Below, piece by piece: positions 1 to 9,900 of a stretch of 60,575 nucleotides of DNA. Source of the stretch: CADEFX01 sp050260355 (lineage in GTDB: Bacteria; Pseudomonadota; Alphaproteobacteria; Rhizobiales; Hyphomicrobiaceae). Within the stretch, counting starts at the first letter, position 1. The number at the start of each line of letters is the position of its first letter. A model generated the notes under the pieces. The model had not been told where the DNA came from, made no database searches, and worked only from the letters and a program-made list of their open reading frames with translations. The DNA is taken from contig JBLNBZ010000068.1 in the NCBI GenBank assembly GCA_050260355.1, forward strand, positions 1 to 60,575, read 5' to 3'. The position numbers were made by a program, and so were the translations under genes.

Positions 1-314
1 ATACCTCCGGCTTCCTCTATTACGTGTCGATCACGGGGATCACGGGGTCCGCAGCCCCCGATGTGGCCAATGTACACTCGGAGGTTGCAAAAATTCGGAA
101 GTCGACACATCTTCCGATTGCCGTGGGGTTCGGTGTCAGGACGCCTGCCCAAGTTCAGGCGATTGCCAAAGGCGCCGATGGAGTTGTAGTTGGCTCCGCG
201 CTGGTTACGGCAATTCAAGAAACCTTGGATCAGGAGGGCCGTGCATGTGGCAAGACGGTCCCTGCCGTCCTAAATCTGGTAGCGTCCCTGGGCCAAGCCT
301 TACGGCCTGCCTAA
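1..314 (+). CDS. trpA: Tryptophan synthase alpha subunit, 3' part
   Basis: This is the C-terminal part of TrpA, which cleaves indole-3-glycerol phosphate to indole and glyceraldehyde 3-phosphate and channels indole to TrpB in the cytoplasm. The reading frame is already open at the window edge (first full codon at 3). It begins with SGFLYYVSITGITGS, the conserved phosphate-binding and active-site loop of the family. It continues with PIAVGFGVRTPAQ and GADGVVVGSALV, the last two strands of the TIM barrel, and stops at 312-314. The gene is truncated only by the window edge. It is followed 88 bases later by accD on the same strand, the usual trpFBA-accD-folC order of Rhizobiales. The identification is secure. 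Confidence 0.95.
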   Translation, partial: TSGFLYYVSITGITGSAAPDVANVHSEVAKIRKSTHLPIAVGFGVRTPAQVQAIAKGADGVVVGSALVTAIQETLDQEGRACGKTVPAVLNLVASLGQALRPA

Positions 315-402
315 CCGGGCAAGGCAGCAGCCGCCTTGGAGTCGCCACAATCTGGTCCCGGTTGGGAGAGGTAACTGGCGTGTCGCCGCGGAGCCCGACA
401 GC

Positions 403-1503
403 GTGAATTGGATCAATAACGTCGTCCGTCCGAAGATCCGGAGCCTGCTCACGACCCGTCGCGAGCCGCCGGATAACTTCTGGCGCAAGTGCGACGGCTG
501 CGGGCAGATGTCAGATCGGAGGGCGCTGGAGGAGAACCGGTTCGTCTTTCCGTGCTGCGGCTTCCATGCCCGCATAGGCGCCGAGCAGCGCCTCAAGATC
601 GTGTTCGACGGTGGCGAGTTCGCGCGCGTGCCAGCCCCGGTCGTCGTGCACGACCCGCTCAAGTTTCGCGACGGCCGGCGCTATTCCGATCGCCTCAAGG
701 ACGCCAAAGCGAAGACCGACCTCGATGACGCCGTGCTGATCGGCGAAGGCACGCTCGCAGGCCAGTTCGTGGTCGCGGCAGCCCAGGACTTCGAGTTCAT
801 GGGCGGATCGCTCGGCATGGCGGCGGGAGAGGCGGTGATCGCCGGCATGCTGCGCGCAGTCGAGAAGAAGGCTCCCTTCGTGCTGTTCGCGGCCTCCGGC
901 GGCGCGCGCATGCAGGAAGGCATCCTGTCGTTGATGCAGATGCCGCGCACGACCATTGCTGTGCAACGCCTGCGCGAGGCGAGGCTGCCCTACATCGTCG
1001 TGCTGACCGACCCGACCACGGGCGGCGTGACGGCGTCCTATGCCATGCTCGGTGACATCCACATCGCCGAGCCCGGGGCCCTCATCTGCTTTGCCGGCCC
1101 GCGTGTGATCCAGCAGACCATCCGCGAGCAGCTGCCCGAAGGCTTCCAGCGTGCCGAATACCTGCTGGCCCACGGCATGATCGACATGGTCGTCCACCGG
1201 CACCAGCTCACCGAGACGCTCGCGACGATCGTGCGCCTGCTCATGGCCGGAGCATCGGTGGCCAAGATGACGAAGGCCGACCGGGAGAAAGCTGCGAGGC
1301 CGCACGGCTATGTCAACGGCAGCGCGCTCGATGGCAAGCTGCTCGAGAACCTGGCGCGGTCAGGCGACATCGTCGAGCCCGAGCAGGTGGACGGCGCGCA
1401 ACGGTTCGATCCCAATCGGGTCGATGCGCGCAGCAAGGCGCCGCGCGAGTTGGACGCCACCAGAACCCGTCCCGCGCCAAAGGACAGCACGCGTGGAAGC
1501 TGA
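403..1503 (+). CDS. accD: Acetyl-CoA carboxylase carboxyltransferase beta subunit
   Basis: AccD is the beta subunit of the carboxyltransferase that makes malonyl-CoA for fatty acid synthesis. The predicted protein has 366 residues and starts at GTG 403, preceded by GGAG about ten bases upstream; MNWINNVVRP is a typical AccD N-terminus. A zinc-ribbon segment (about residues 27-55) precedes the carboxyltransferase fold, with GGSLGMAAGEA near 130 and ASGGARMQEG near 165. The ribbon is unusual: Cys30, Cys33 and Cys52 are present, but the third expected Cys (position 49) is Phe and an extra Cys lies at 51. After the catalytic core there is a polar tail of about 60 residues, so the protein is longer than the common ~300. 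Downstream folC starts 90 bases later. Confidence 0.95.
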   Translation: MNWINNVVRPKIRSLLTTRREPPDNFWRKCDGCGQMSDRRALEENRFVFPCCGFHARIGAEQRLKIVFDGGEFARVPAPVVVHDPLKFRDGRRYSDRLKDAKAKTDLDDAVLIGEGTLAGQFVVAAAQDFEFMGGSLGMAAGEAVIAGMLRAVEKKAPFVLFAASGGARMQEGILSLMQMPRTTIAVQRLREARLPYIVVLTDPTTGGVTASYAMLGDIHIAEPGALICFAGPRVIQQTIREQLPEGFQRAEYLLAHGMIDMVVHRHQLTETLATIVRLLMAGASVAKMTKADREKAARPHGYVNGSALDGKLLENLARSGDIVEPEQVDGAQRFDPNRVDARSKAPRELDATRTRPAPKDSTRGS

Positions 1504-1593
1504 CCCTGGCGGGCGAGGCGGAGACCCTGCCGAGCCTCGGGGGCAGCGCGCGACGCGCGCTTCTCGAACGACTTCAGCCCGGACCCGGGGTCC

Positions 1594-2925
1594 ATGCACG
1601 CGATCGACCAGACTCTAGCCGAGCTGAGAAAGCTCCATCCGCTCCTGATCGACCTGTCGCTCGGGCGCGTCGAGCGGTTGCTTGCCAAGCTCGGCGCGCC
1701 GCACACGAAGCTCCCGCCGGTGGTGCATGTCGCCGGCACCAATGGCAAAGGCTCAGTCGTCGCCTACCTCAAGGCGATGCTGGAGGCTGCCGGCAGGCGC
1801 GTGCACGTCTACACCTCCCCACACCTCGTGCGCTTCAATGAGCGCATTGCGATTCCGGGACCCGATGGCATCGCCCGGCCGATCCCTGACGACAGGCTGG
1901 CTGATCTGCTGAGGCGTGTCGCGCAGGTGAACGCCCATGAGCCCGTCACCTTCTTCGAGATCACGACTGCCGCAGCCTTCCTTGCCTTCTCAGAGACGCC
2001 TGCCGATGCCGTGCTGCTCGAGGTGGGCCTTGGCGGGCGCCTCGACGCCACCAACGTCATCGACACGCCGGCGCTTACCGTCATCACGCCGGTCGCCATG
2101 GACCATGCGGATAAGCTCGGCGACACGGTCGAGAAGATCGCTGCCGAGAAGGCCGGCATCCTCAAACGCGGCGTCGCGTGCGTCCTGGCCAGACAGACGC
2201 CATCCGTGGACGAGGTCATTAGCCGCGTCGCGTCGGAGCGCGGGGCGCGTCTCATCCGGTGGGGCGAGGATTTCGAGGCCTTCCAGCAGCGTGGCCGCCT
2301 CGTTTTCCAGCGCGAGGATCGTCTGCTCGACATGCCGCTTCCGGCGCTCATCGGAGCGCATCAGATCGTCAACGCCGGGACGGCGATTGCCGCGGCGCTC
2401 GAGCTCAAACATCTCGGGCTCGACGAGAAGGCAATCGGACGGGGATTGCAGGATGTGCGCTGGCCGGCACGCATGCAGCGGCTGCGCGCGGGTCCGCTCG
2501 GCGATATGCTGCGCAAGGACTGCGAGCTGTGGCTCGACGGGGGCCACAATGCCGCCGGCGGCCAGGCCATCGCGCAGACAATGGCCGACCTGGAGGATCG
2601 CTCCCCGCGCCCGCTTTATCTTGTTGTGGGAATGATGCGGCAAAAGGATGCCGCCGCATTCCTGGAGCCGTTCCGCGGCCTCGCCTGCCAAATCGTGGCT
2701 GTGCCGATCCCCGGCGCGCACGAGGCGCCGCTGAGCCCCGAGGCGCTGGCTGAGGTTGCGCGCAACTGTGGCCTCGAGGCTGACACGGCGGACGATGTGC
2801 CGGCGGCCCTGCGTCGCATCATGTCGCTGACCGCCGACCCCGTGCGCATCCTGATTTGCGGCTCACTCTACTTGGCAGGCCATGTGCTGGCGCATCAGGA
2901 GGGCGTGGCCCCGCAAATGAATTGA
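1594..2925 (+). CDS. folC: Bifunctional folylpolyglutamate synthase/dihydrofolate synthase
   Basis: FolC ligates glutamate to dihydropteroate and extends the polyglutamate tail of folates in the cytoplasm. The 443-residue protein has the family length. The ATP loop HVAGTNGKGSVVAYL lies near residues 48-62, followed by YTSPHLVRFNER. LLEVGLGGRLDATNV near 140-155 is the Mur-ligase-type magnesium and ATP site, and WLDGGHNAAGG near 310 belongs to the C-terminal domain. It is the last gene of the plus-strand trpA-accD-folC run and faces trxA tail to tail. ATG 1594 was taken because the protein start matches the family; a strong ribosome-binding site is not obvious. Confidence 0.94.
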   Translation: MHAIDQTLAELRKLHPLLIDLSLGRVERLLAKLGAPHTKLPPVVHVAGTNGKGSVVAYLKAMLEAAGRRVHVYTSPHLVRFNERIAIPGPDGIARPIPDDRLADLLRRVAQVNAHEPVTFFEITTAAAFLAFSETPADAVLLEVGLGGRLDATNVIDTPALTVITPVAMDHADKLGDTVEKIAAEKAGILKRGVACVLARQTPSVDEVISRVASERGARLIRWGEDFEAFQQRGRLVFQREDRLLDMPLPALIGAHQIVNAGTAIAAALELKHLGLDEKAIGRGLQDVRWPARMQRLRAGPLGDMLRKDCELWLDGGHNAAGGQAIAQTMADLEDRSPRPLYLVVGMMRQKDAAAFLEPFRGLACQIVAVPIPGAHEAPLSPEALAEVARNCGLEADTADDVPAALRRIMSLTADPVRILICGSLYLAGHVLAHQEGVAPQMN

Positions 2926-2953
2926 GGGCCCCGGCCAACGGCGCGGGACCCTC
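2924..2953. terminator. Imperfect GC hairpin between convergent folC and trxA
   Basis: Starting in the folC stop codon, GAGGG (2924-2928) pairs with CCCTC (2949-2953), and CCCG inside the arms pairs with CGGG across a one-base mismatch. The hairpin sits in the 50-base gap between two convergent genes, where a terminator is expected. There is no run of T on either side, so it may be only a partial or Rho-assisted terminator. Confidence 0.35.
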
Positions 2954-2975
2954 AGGGAACTGGAACGAGACCGTA

Positions 2976-3296
2976 TCAGATCGCGGAGTTGATCCAGTCC
3001 TCGAGCTTCCGCTTCTGCACCAGCGCGCCGACTTGCTGCGCCGCTACCTTGCCGTGCTTGAACAGCATCAGCGTGGGCATCGCCTGGATGCGATATTTCT
3101 GCGTGACCTCAGGGTTCTGATCGACGTCGATCTTCACCACCTTGACCTTGCCGGCGAGCTCCTGCGCCACCTGCTCGAGCGCCGGAGCCATCGCCTTGCA
3201 GGGCCCACACCACTCGGCGAAGAAGTCGACGACCACAGGCTCAGTTGCCTTGATCACCTCAGCCTCGAAGCTCGCGTCTGTAACAAACGCCGTCAT
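2976..3296 (-). CDS. trxA: Thioredoxin
   Basis: This is a cytoplasmic thiol-disulfide oxidoreductase that reduces protein disulfides and serves as an electron donor for reductases. The 106-residue product has the single-domain thioredoxin length and the WCGPC active site at residues 29-33, with the cis-proline motif AMPT at 72-75. The start at 3296 is preceded by GGAG about eight bases upstream and gives an N-terminus (MTAFVTDASF) matching the family; the frame stays open further upstream, but nothing there looks like thioredoxin. It is downstream of addA on the same strand with a 73-base gap, the conserved Rhizobiales addB-addA-trxA order. Confidence 0.97.
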   Translation of the reverse strand: MTAFVTDASFEAEVIKATEPVVVDFFAEWCGPCKAMAPALEQVAQELAGKVKVVKIDVDQNPEVTQKYRIQAMPTLMLFKHGKVAAQQVGALVQKRKLEDWINSAI

Positions 3297-3369
3297 TTCA
3301 GTCGTCTCCTGGAAGCGAGCCGGACAGGGCCCTTCGGAATCGTGTGGACGAAACGTAGGTACCCCTCTC

Positions 3370-6300
3370 TCAAGCGTCAAGCATGGTTCGATCGAGCGTG
3401 AACAAACGTTTTTCGGCGTGATCGAGCTGCTCGGCGGACAGCTCCATGATACGGGGCCCATCTGTCCACAACAGGGCGGCGCGGACCGGCAATCCTTGGA
3501 AGACCTGCCGGATGGCAATGCGGTAGGCGGCAAGTTGCAGGGCGTACGCCTCGGGCACATCATCCGGATGCCGCGGCGGAGGCCGGTTGGTCTTGTAGTC
3601 GACGATCAGGACCGCATTTTCGATCTTGGCCAGGCGGTCGATCTGGCCGTTGAGCCGCAGCTTGTGGCCGCGCCCATCCGGCGGATCGATTTCGGCCACG
3701 ATCGGCACCTCCGCCTGACTGTGTGGACCAAACAGCGGCGCGAACGCCGCGTCGCGCAGCACGGCCAGCGTCTCTTGCACGATGCTCTCCCGAGCGCGGG
3801 GCAGAAGCGCACTCCCACGCGCCTCGACGAAGCGTCGCGCCGCGGTCTCCCATGCACTGGGATCGAAGCTGGGCAAATGCTGGAGCAGGGCATGTGTGAG
3901 CGTGCCGCGCAGGAAGCGATGACCATCTGAGCGCACCGATGGCGAAGGCGGCTCGGCGAGCGTGCGCGCCTCGGCGCGCCGCTCCACGGGATCGCCTTCG
4001 GTGTCGACCTCCAGCGGCGCGAGCCGAGATGGAGCAAGAGGCACGACCAGCGCCGCCTCGCGCCGCGCAAGCCGAAAGGCCCAGTCCGGCGGCGACACAG
4101 CACCGGCATCCCCATCCGCCCTGTCGCGGCGCTCCTCGTGCGGCGCGTCCTGCTGCTGCTCGATGCGCCTGATCGGTCGGCCTTGGGCGTCGCGCGCACT
4201 GACGAGCCGGCCGGCCAAAGCCTCCGTGATGACGTCGTACCAGCAGCCGGCGTCCCGCCCCCTCGCGCCCTCGAAGCCCGCGACATAGACCCGGTCCCGC
4301 GCGCGCGTCAGCGCCACGTACAGGAGCCTGTTGCGCTCCTGCGTACCGCGGCTTTGCGCGGCCTGCCGTGCGGCCTGGACGCCGGGCAGACGCGATGTTC
4401 CTTTGACCGGCCAGCAGAAGGGGTCGGGCACACGCTCAGGCCGCGGGGCATCCGTCAGGTCGAGCAGGCCACCAGGGCGTTCGCCCGATCGCACGGTGCA
4501 GGTATCCGGGAGAAATACGATGGGAGCCTCGAGGCCTTTGGCGCCGTGCACGGTCATGACGCGGACCTCTCCGCGGCTGTCCTCCATGTCGCGCTTGACG
4601 ACGATCGCCGCGCGCCGCAGCCAATCGAGAAGGCCTTGTAGCGATGGCGGAAACGTCTGGTCGTACCTCAGCGCCAGGTTGAGAAACTCGTCGATGGCGT
4701 CGGCAGCTTCCGGACCTAGCCGCTCGAGCAGACGGCGGCGCCCGCCATCGCGATCGAGAAGCTCGGAGAAGAACTCGAACGGCGGCACGTAGTCGGCAGC
4801 CGCCCGCCAGCGCTTCAGCGTCTGGGCAGCCTCGCGGAAGCGTGGATTTGTTTCGGCATCCGCCAGCAGCGCCGACCACAGCGAGCCCTTCCGGTTGGGC
4901 GCGATCGACAGCAGGTCGTCGTCATCGAGATCGAAGAACGGGCTCTTGAGCAGCGCAGCGAGGACGAGATCGTCCTCGGGCAACAAAACGAAATCACCAG
5001 CAGCGATCAGATCCTGCACGGCGAGCTGCTCGGTGAGCTGGATGCGGTCGGCGCCGGCGACAGGAATGCCACGCGCCTTCAGCGCGCTCACCATCGCGTC
5101 CGCGAACGGACGCCGCTTCCTGACGAGGATCAGGATATCGCCCGGGCGTATCGGCCGGTTCTCGGACACCAGGCGCTCACCCCCATCGAGCCACCGCTTT
5201 ATGGTATCGGCGATGCGCGCAGCCAGCGCCGAGACCGGCGAAGTGGGCTGCTCCTCGTCGAGCGGCGCCCAGACGTCGGCCGCCGCCGCGTCTCCCGCCT
5301 TCTCGGTATCCCACACCTCGAACAGGCCGGCCTGCCCCAACCGATTGGCCGCGTGCCGGATGGGCTCGGGCCCGGTCGTCACGCCGCGAAGGCCCGATGC
5401 GTCGGAGAAGACGCCGTCGACCGCCTCGAGCAAAGGTGAGACGGTGCGGAACGAAAGCGTGAGCGGCACGTCGCGCCACAGCAGTCCCGCGCTACGCGCG
5501 GCCTCCGCAAAGGTACGCCCGATGCGCGCGAACATCTCCGGGCGCGCGCCCTGGAAGCCGTAGATCGACTGCTTCTCGTCCCCGACTGCGAACAGCGTGC
5601 GGCTCGATCCTTCGTGTGCACCGGCGCCCGCAAAAAATTCCTCCGCAAGCGCCTCGATAATGCTCCACTGCGTCGAGCTGGTATCCTGCGCCTCGTCGAT
5701 GAGAATGTGGTCGAGAACGCCGTCGAGCTTGTAGAGCACCCACGCGGCGTGCGCGCGATCGCTCAGCAGCCGCGCGGTCTTGGCGATCAGGTCGTCGAAG
5801 TCCAGCGCGGCGCGGCGCTCCTTGAGAAGCTTGTAGCGCTGCATGACCGCATCGGCGAGGCGCACCAGCGCGAGCGTCGCTTCGATCACCGCCAGATGAC
5901 CATAGTCGGGATAGAGGCGCACAAAACGCTCCTGAGCCCTGAGCAGGACGTCAGAGACACCGGCGTTGGCGTTGGCCAGGTCTTTCGTCATCATCCGCGC
6001 GCGCGGGGCGCCCGTCCCGGTGAGGAAAAGCCTGGCCAGCGCGTCCACCCGCCCCTTCGGGCTGGCGGCACCGAGGACATCGCGTACACGTGCGCTCGCC
6101 TCGGCATCGCTGGAGGATCCTGATGCCAGCACGTCGCGCGCCCGAATAAGCTGCACATCGGACAGAAGCGAGGTGATCTCGGCCTCCAGACCGGGCAGCG
6201 TTGCGTTTGGCGGTATGCCGAACGCGCGGCGGTAGAGGCTTGCGGCCGCCGCGAACGGATCGGCCGCGCCGTGCTCGAGCCTGGCCGCCTCCTCGATCCA

Positions 6301-6939
6301 CGCGCGCTTGCCGAGTGCGTCGCGCATGAGCTCGTCGAAACGGTCGTCGACGGCGAAGGCAACGGCACGGGCCAGCGCGTCCTTGATCTGCGAAGCCCGG
6401 TCACGTGTCGCCTCGCTCAGGATCTCGTCGATGGCCTGACGCTGCAGGGCGCGGCCGGTCTCCTCGTCGAGGATGCTGAAATGGGGCGGGACGCCCGCTT
6501 CCAGCGGAAAGCGCTGCAGAAGGCGCTCGCAAAACGAATGAATGGTCTGCACCTTGAGCCCGCCCGGCGTCTCGATCGCCTCGGTGAAAAGGCGCCGCGC
6601 GCGCAGCAGCTCTTGCGTTTCGGCCTCGCGTCCGAGCAGCTCCCCCAGCATGCGATGCAGCTCGCCGTCGCTCGGCGTCACCCAGGCCGCCAGGCGCTGG
6701 AAGACGCGCTTGGACATCTCCGCCGCGGCCGCCTTGGTGTACGTGAGACAAAGGATCCGCTCAGGCGGCGTGCCGGCGAGCAGGATGCGCAGCACGCGCA
6801 TGGTCAGCACGTGCGTCTTGCCGGTGCCGGCGTTGGCCGACACCCAGGCGGAGGCATTCGGATCCGCGGCCTCGCGCTGCAGACGGACGGTCCGCTTGCG
6901 CTCCGCTTCGATTTCCGCGCTGGCCGAGAGCTCAGGCAT
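3370..6939 (-). CDS. addA: Double-strand break repair helicase-nuclease AddA
   Basis: AddA is the UvrD-type helicase and nuclease subunit of the AddAB complex, which resects double-strand breaks for RecA-mediated recombination. The protein has 1189 residues. Helicase motif I is ANAGTGKTHVL near residue 38, motif Ia is CLTYTKAAAAEM near 70, and the Walker B box is HILIDEAQDTS near 395. VMTVHGAKGLEAP in the C-terminal half is helicase motif V. The PD-(D/E)XK nuclease signature IVDYKT (Asp1114, Lys1116) lies near the C-terminus. ATG 6939 overlaps the addB stop as TGATG with a GGAGGG site in the end of addB, so the two are translationally coupled. An in-frame codon 11 positions further upstream is a weaker alternative. 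Confidence 0.96.
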   Translation of the reverse strand: MPELSASAEIEAERKRTVRLQREAADPNASAWVSANAGTGKTHVLTMRVLRILLAGTPPERILCLTYTKAAAAEMSKRVFQRLAAWVTPSDGELHRMLGELLGREAETQELLRARRLFTEAIETPGGLKVQTIHSFCERLLQRFPLEAGVPPHFSILDEETGRALQRQAIDEILSEATRDRASQIKDALARAVAFAVDDRFDELMRDALGKRAWIEEAARLEHGAADPFAAAASLYRRAFGIPPNATLPGLEAEITSLLSDVQLIRARDVLASGSSSDAEASARVRDVLGAASPKGRVDALARLFLTGTGAPRARMMTKDLANANAGVSDVLLRAQERFVRLYPDYGHLAVIEATLALVRLADAVMQRYKLLKERRAALDFDDLIAKTARLLSDRAHAAWVLYKLDGVLDHILIDEAQDTSSTQWSIIEALAEEFFAGAGAHEGSSRTLFAVGDEKQSIYGFQGARPEMFARIGRTFAEAARSAGLLWRDVPLTLSFRTVSPLLEAVDGVFSDASGLRGVTTGPEPIRHAANRLGQAGLFEVWDTEKAGDAAAADVWAPLDEEQPTSPVSALAARIADTIKRWLDGGERLVSENRPIRPGDILILVRKRRPFADAMVSALKARGIPVAGADRIQLTEQLAVQDLIAAGDFVLLPEDDLVLAALLKSPFFDLDDDDLLSIAPNRKGSLWSALLADAETNPRFREAAQTLKRWRAAADYVPPFEFFSELLDRDGGRRRLLERLGPEAADAIDEFLNLALRYDQTFPPSLQGLLDWLRRAAIVVKRDMEDSRGEVRVMTVHGAKGLEAPIVFLPDTCTVRSGERPGGLLDLTDAPRPERVPDPFCWPVKGTSRLPGVQAARQAAQSRGTQERNRLLYVALTRARDRVYVAGFEGARGRDAGCWYDVITEALAGRLVSARDAQGRPIRRIEQQQDAPHEERRDRADGDAGAVSPPDWAFRLARREAALVVPLAPSRLAPLEVDTEGDPVERRAEARTLAEPPSPSVRSDGHRFLRGTLTHALLQHLPSFDPSAWETAARRFVEARGSALLPRARESIVQETLAVLRDAAFAPLFGPHSQAEVPIVAEIDPPDGRGHKLRLNGQIDRLAKIENAVLIVDYKTNRPPPRHPDDVPEAYALQLAAYRIAIRQVFQGLPVRAALLWTDGPRIMELSAEQLDHAEKRLFTLDRTMLDA

Positions 6940-9900
6940 CACTCGCCCTCCTCGGCCGAGGCGCTCGCCCACTCGGCGACGCGAGCGAGATGCGCGTAGT
7001 CGTCGTAGTCGTATTTGAAACGCGCACGCCGCTTGGCTTGATAGGGTGTCGCCGCGTTGTCGAAGCGTGCGATGAGACGCTCGAGCCCGCTCATTGCGTC
7101 GCGGGCGAGCGCTGTCACGTCACCGTTCTTGACCAGCCGCTGCTCGCCGGGCGGCTCCGCGCCGGTGGCGCGAATGTAGCGAAGCGCGCTGACCACGGTA
7201 GCGTCGAGGCCCGTGAAGCCGCCGGCTGCGGCAATGCCGGCCTCGAGCGGAAGCTGCGGAGCAGCGCCCGACACGACTGCAGCGTCGGTCGGCAGACCTC
7301 CCGTCTTGTAGTCGGTGATGATGAGACCGCCTTGGCCAACATCGATGCGGTCTGCGCGTGCTCGCAGAGTGAACGGCCCCGCGGGAGCTGTCAGCACATG
7401 CTCGCCATCGACCTCGGCGAGGATCCGCGTCACCCCCCGGCGCCGCTCCGGCTCGGTCTCGGCGAACCAATCGGCGAAGCGTTGGAGCCGCGGCAGCCAG
7501 AACGCCGCGACACGCGGATGCGCGGCAAGCTCGGCAAACACCTCGCGCGCGGCCCGCACCAGCTCGCCCGATATGTCATCCGGCAATCTATCGGGATAGC
7601 GGGCGGCAAAGCGCGACAGCGCCTCGTGCACGATCTGGCCCTTGTCTCGAGGCCCGGGCTCCGCACCGAGCTCGCCAAGCGGCTCGAGGCCCAGAATGTG
7701 CTTGGCGAAGATGGCATAGGGATTGGCGATCCATCGCTCCACGTCGGAAACGCTCGCCCGGCGCGGTCTCAATTCAACCACCGGACGCGGCTCCGGGGCG
7801 CGGATGGAGCGCCGCTGCGCGATATGATCCCTCGACCGCGCCCACCCCAGCCAAGGCTGCTTGGCCGCCAGCGCGTCGCCGACGCCCAGGCCATCGAGCA
7901 GCGCCCTGAGCCGCATCAACCAGCGCGAAGGGACAGTCGGCACACCATCGATCTTGTTGGCACGCGTGAGCACGACCTGGTCAGCACCCAGGAAGGTGGC
8001 GACGTCGTGCGCGGCGCGTCCGATCTCCTCCTCGGGCGCGGGCAGGCCGAGCGACTGGCGCATCGGTCGGTTGAGCCAGGCGCCCGGATCCACGGACGCC
8101 GGCCAGGTGCCCTCATTGAGAGAGCCCAGCACCATCACGTCGGCCTGCTGCAGGCGCGCCTCAAACGGCCCCCAGATGAAGAGCCGCGGGTGCGTCGGAA
8201 TGCGCGAGCGCACGCTCTCGCCCGCAACCAGGCTGCGATAGAAGTCGGGGTAATCGGCTGGCAACAGGTCGGGCCCGGCAAGCCCGGCGTCTGCAAGGCC
8301 GGCAAACAGGCGAGCGGCGGCCTGACCGGCTTCGCCCTCCCAGAGCGGAGCACTGTCCTCGCCAGCATCCGTGCGCGCCAGCGCCTCTGCGGCCTCCAGA
8401 TGTGCCGCCGCGAGTGTGGACAGAGGGAGCGGCGCACCTTCCGCAAAGAGGCGCGAGAGCGGAGCGATCGCCTGCTGCAGCCGGCTTACGAGATCGCGTG
8501 CTGCTGCCCATTCGGTATCGCGCAGCCGGCGAACGGCACGCTGACGGCGCGCGCGCGTTCTGCTGTCGCGCGCCGCCCGCTCCAGAGCTGCCTCGACACC
8601 GGCGAGGCCGCGCCCGAGATACGTCGTGCGGAAGGCGGCGATCTCCAGCACGCGGGCGGCCTTGCGGATTTGTCCGAGGGGGAGGCCCAGTCGTGTGAGC
8701 GGATGCTTGAGAAGCGCCATCAGCCTGGCAGGCGGGAAATCCTCGCGCACCGTGTCGGCAATCAGGTCCAGGAAGGCGCCCGGCACAGTCTTCGCGAACG
8801 GCCGGCCGGCGGAATCGTCCACGCGGATGTTCCAGGCCTGCAGGCGGACGGCGACGCGCCTTGCCAAAAGCCGGTCGGGCGAGACGAGAGCCGCGGTCCG
8901 GCCCGACGTCTCGATCGCCTGACGCAGGATCAGGGCAATGGCCTCGGCCTCCTCCTGCGCGCTCGCAGCCTCCAAGAGGCTGACGCCGGCGAACGCCTCG
9001 CGCACCGCCTCGCGGCCGGCAGCCGCGGCGAAGTCTCGCCACAGCACCGTGGATGCGGGCGGGCGCATCGCCTCCGCGATCACCCGGTTGCGCAGTGCGC
9101 GGGCAGGCGGCACGTCGCAATCGGCGAGATTGGCGACGGCTTCGCGCGGGATGCCGAGGCGGTCGAGCAGCTTGCGGAAGCCGAACTGCGGATGTCCCGG
9201 ATCGCCCTCGAGCAGCCCGTCCCAGGTCGCGGCATCGAGCGTCTGGTCGAGCGCCGGCAGCACGATGGCACCGTTGTCGAGCGCCGCCACGGCTCGCATC
9301 AGCTCGGCCGTCGCCGGAACCGAGCCGGTGACGCCCGCGACGATGATCGGACCCGGCGGCGGGCGCCGCATGAGACGTTCGGCTTCCGCCAGGATCAGGC
9401 GATTGCGCCGCGCCATGGGCGAGATCTGGCCGCGCTCCTCGAAGTGTGCCGGCAGCATCTCGATCACGATCTTCAGGAAGTCGAGCGTCCGCTGCCAGTG
9501 CTCCGAGAACGCCTCGGGCACAAGCCCCTCGAGACCTGCAAGATCGACGTTCTCGGTCTCGACCGCATCCATCAGGGCGGCAAGGTCGGCGGCAAGCCTG
9601 ACAGCCTGCGCCGGCGTTCGCGCCCCGGCGCCCGGGACAACTTCCGCGCTGGCTTGCGATTGAGGCGTATCCACCCGCTGCGCCGCCGACCACGCCATGA
9701 CCAGCTTGGTCAGGACGAGGCGCCGCTCCAGCTCGCTGACCGTCGGGGGGATGTCGGCGCCATCCGCGCCGAGGGACGCCGGACTGACGGCGCCTTCGAG
9801 GAGACTCATATCCTCGTCGCCCTCGGCAATCGGCTTGATGCGCGGCAGCAGCATGGCCCGTCCGCCACCCGCTCTCAGGAAGGCCTCCTGCAGGGCGCGC

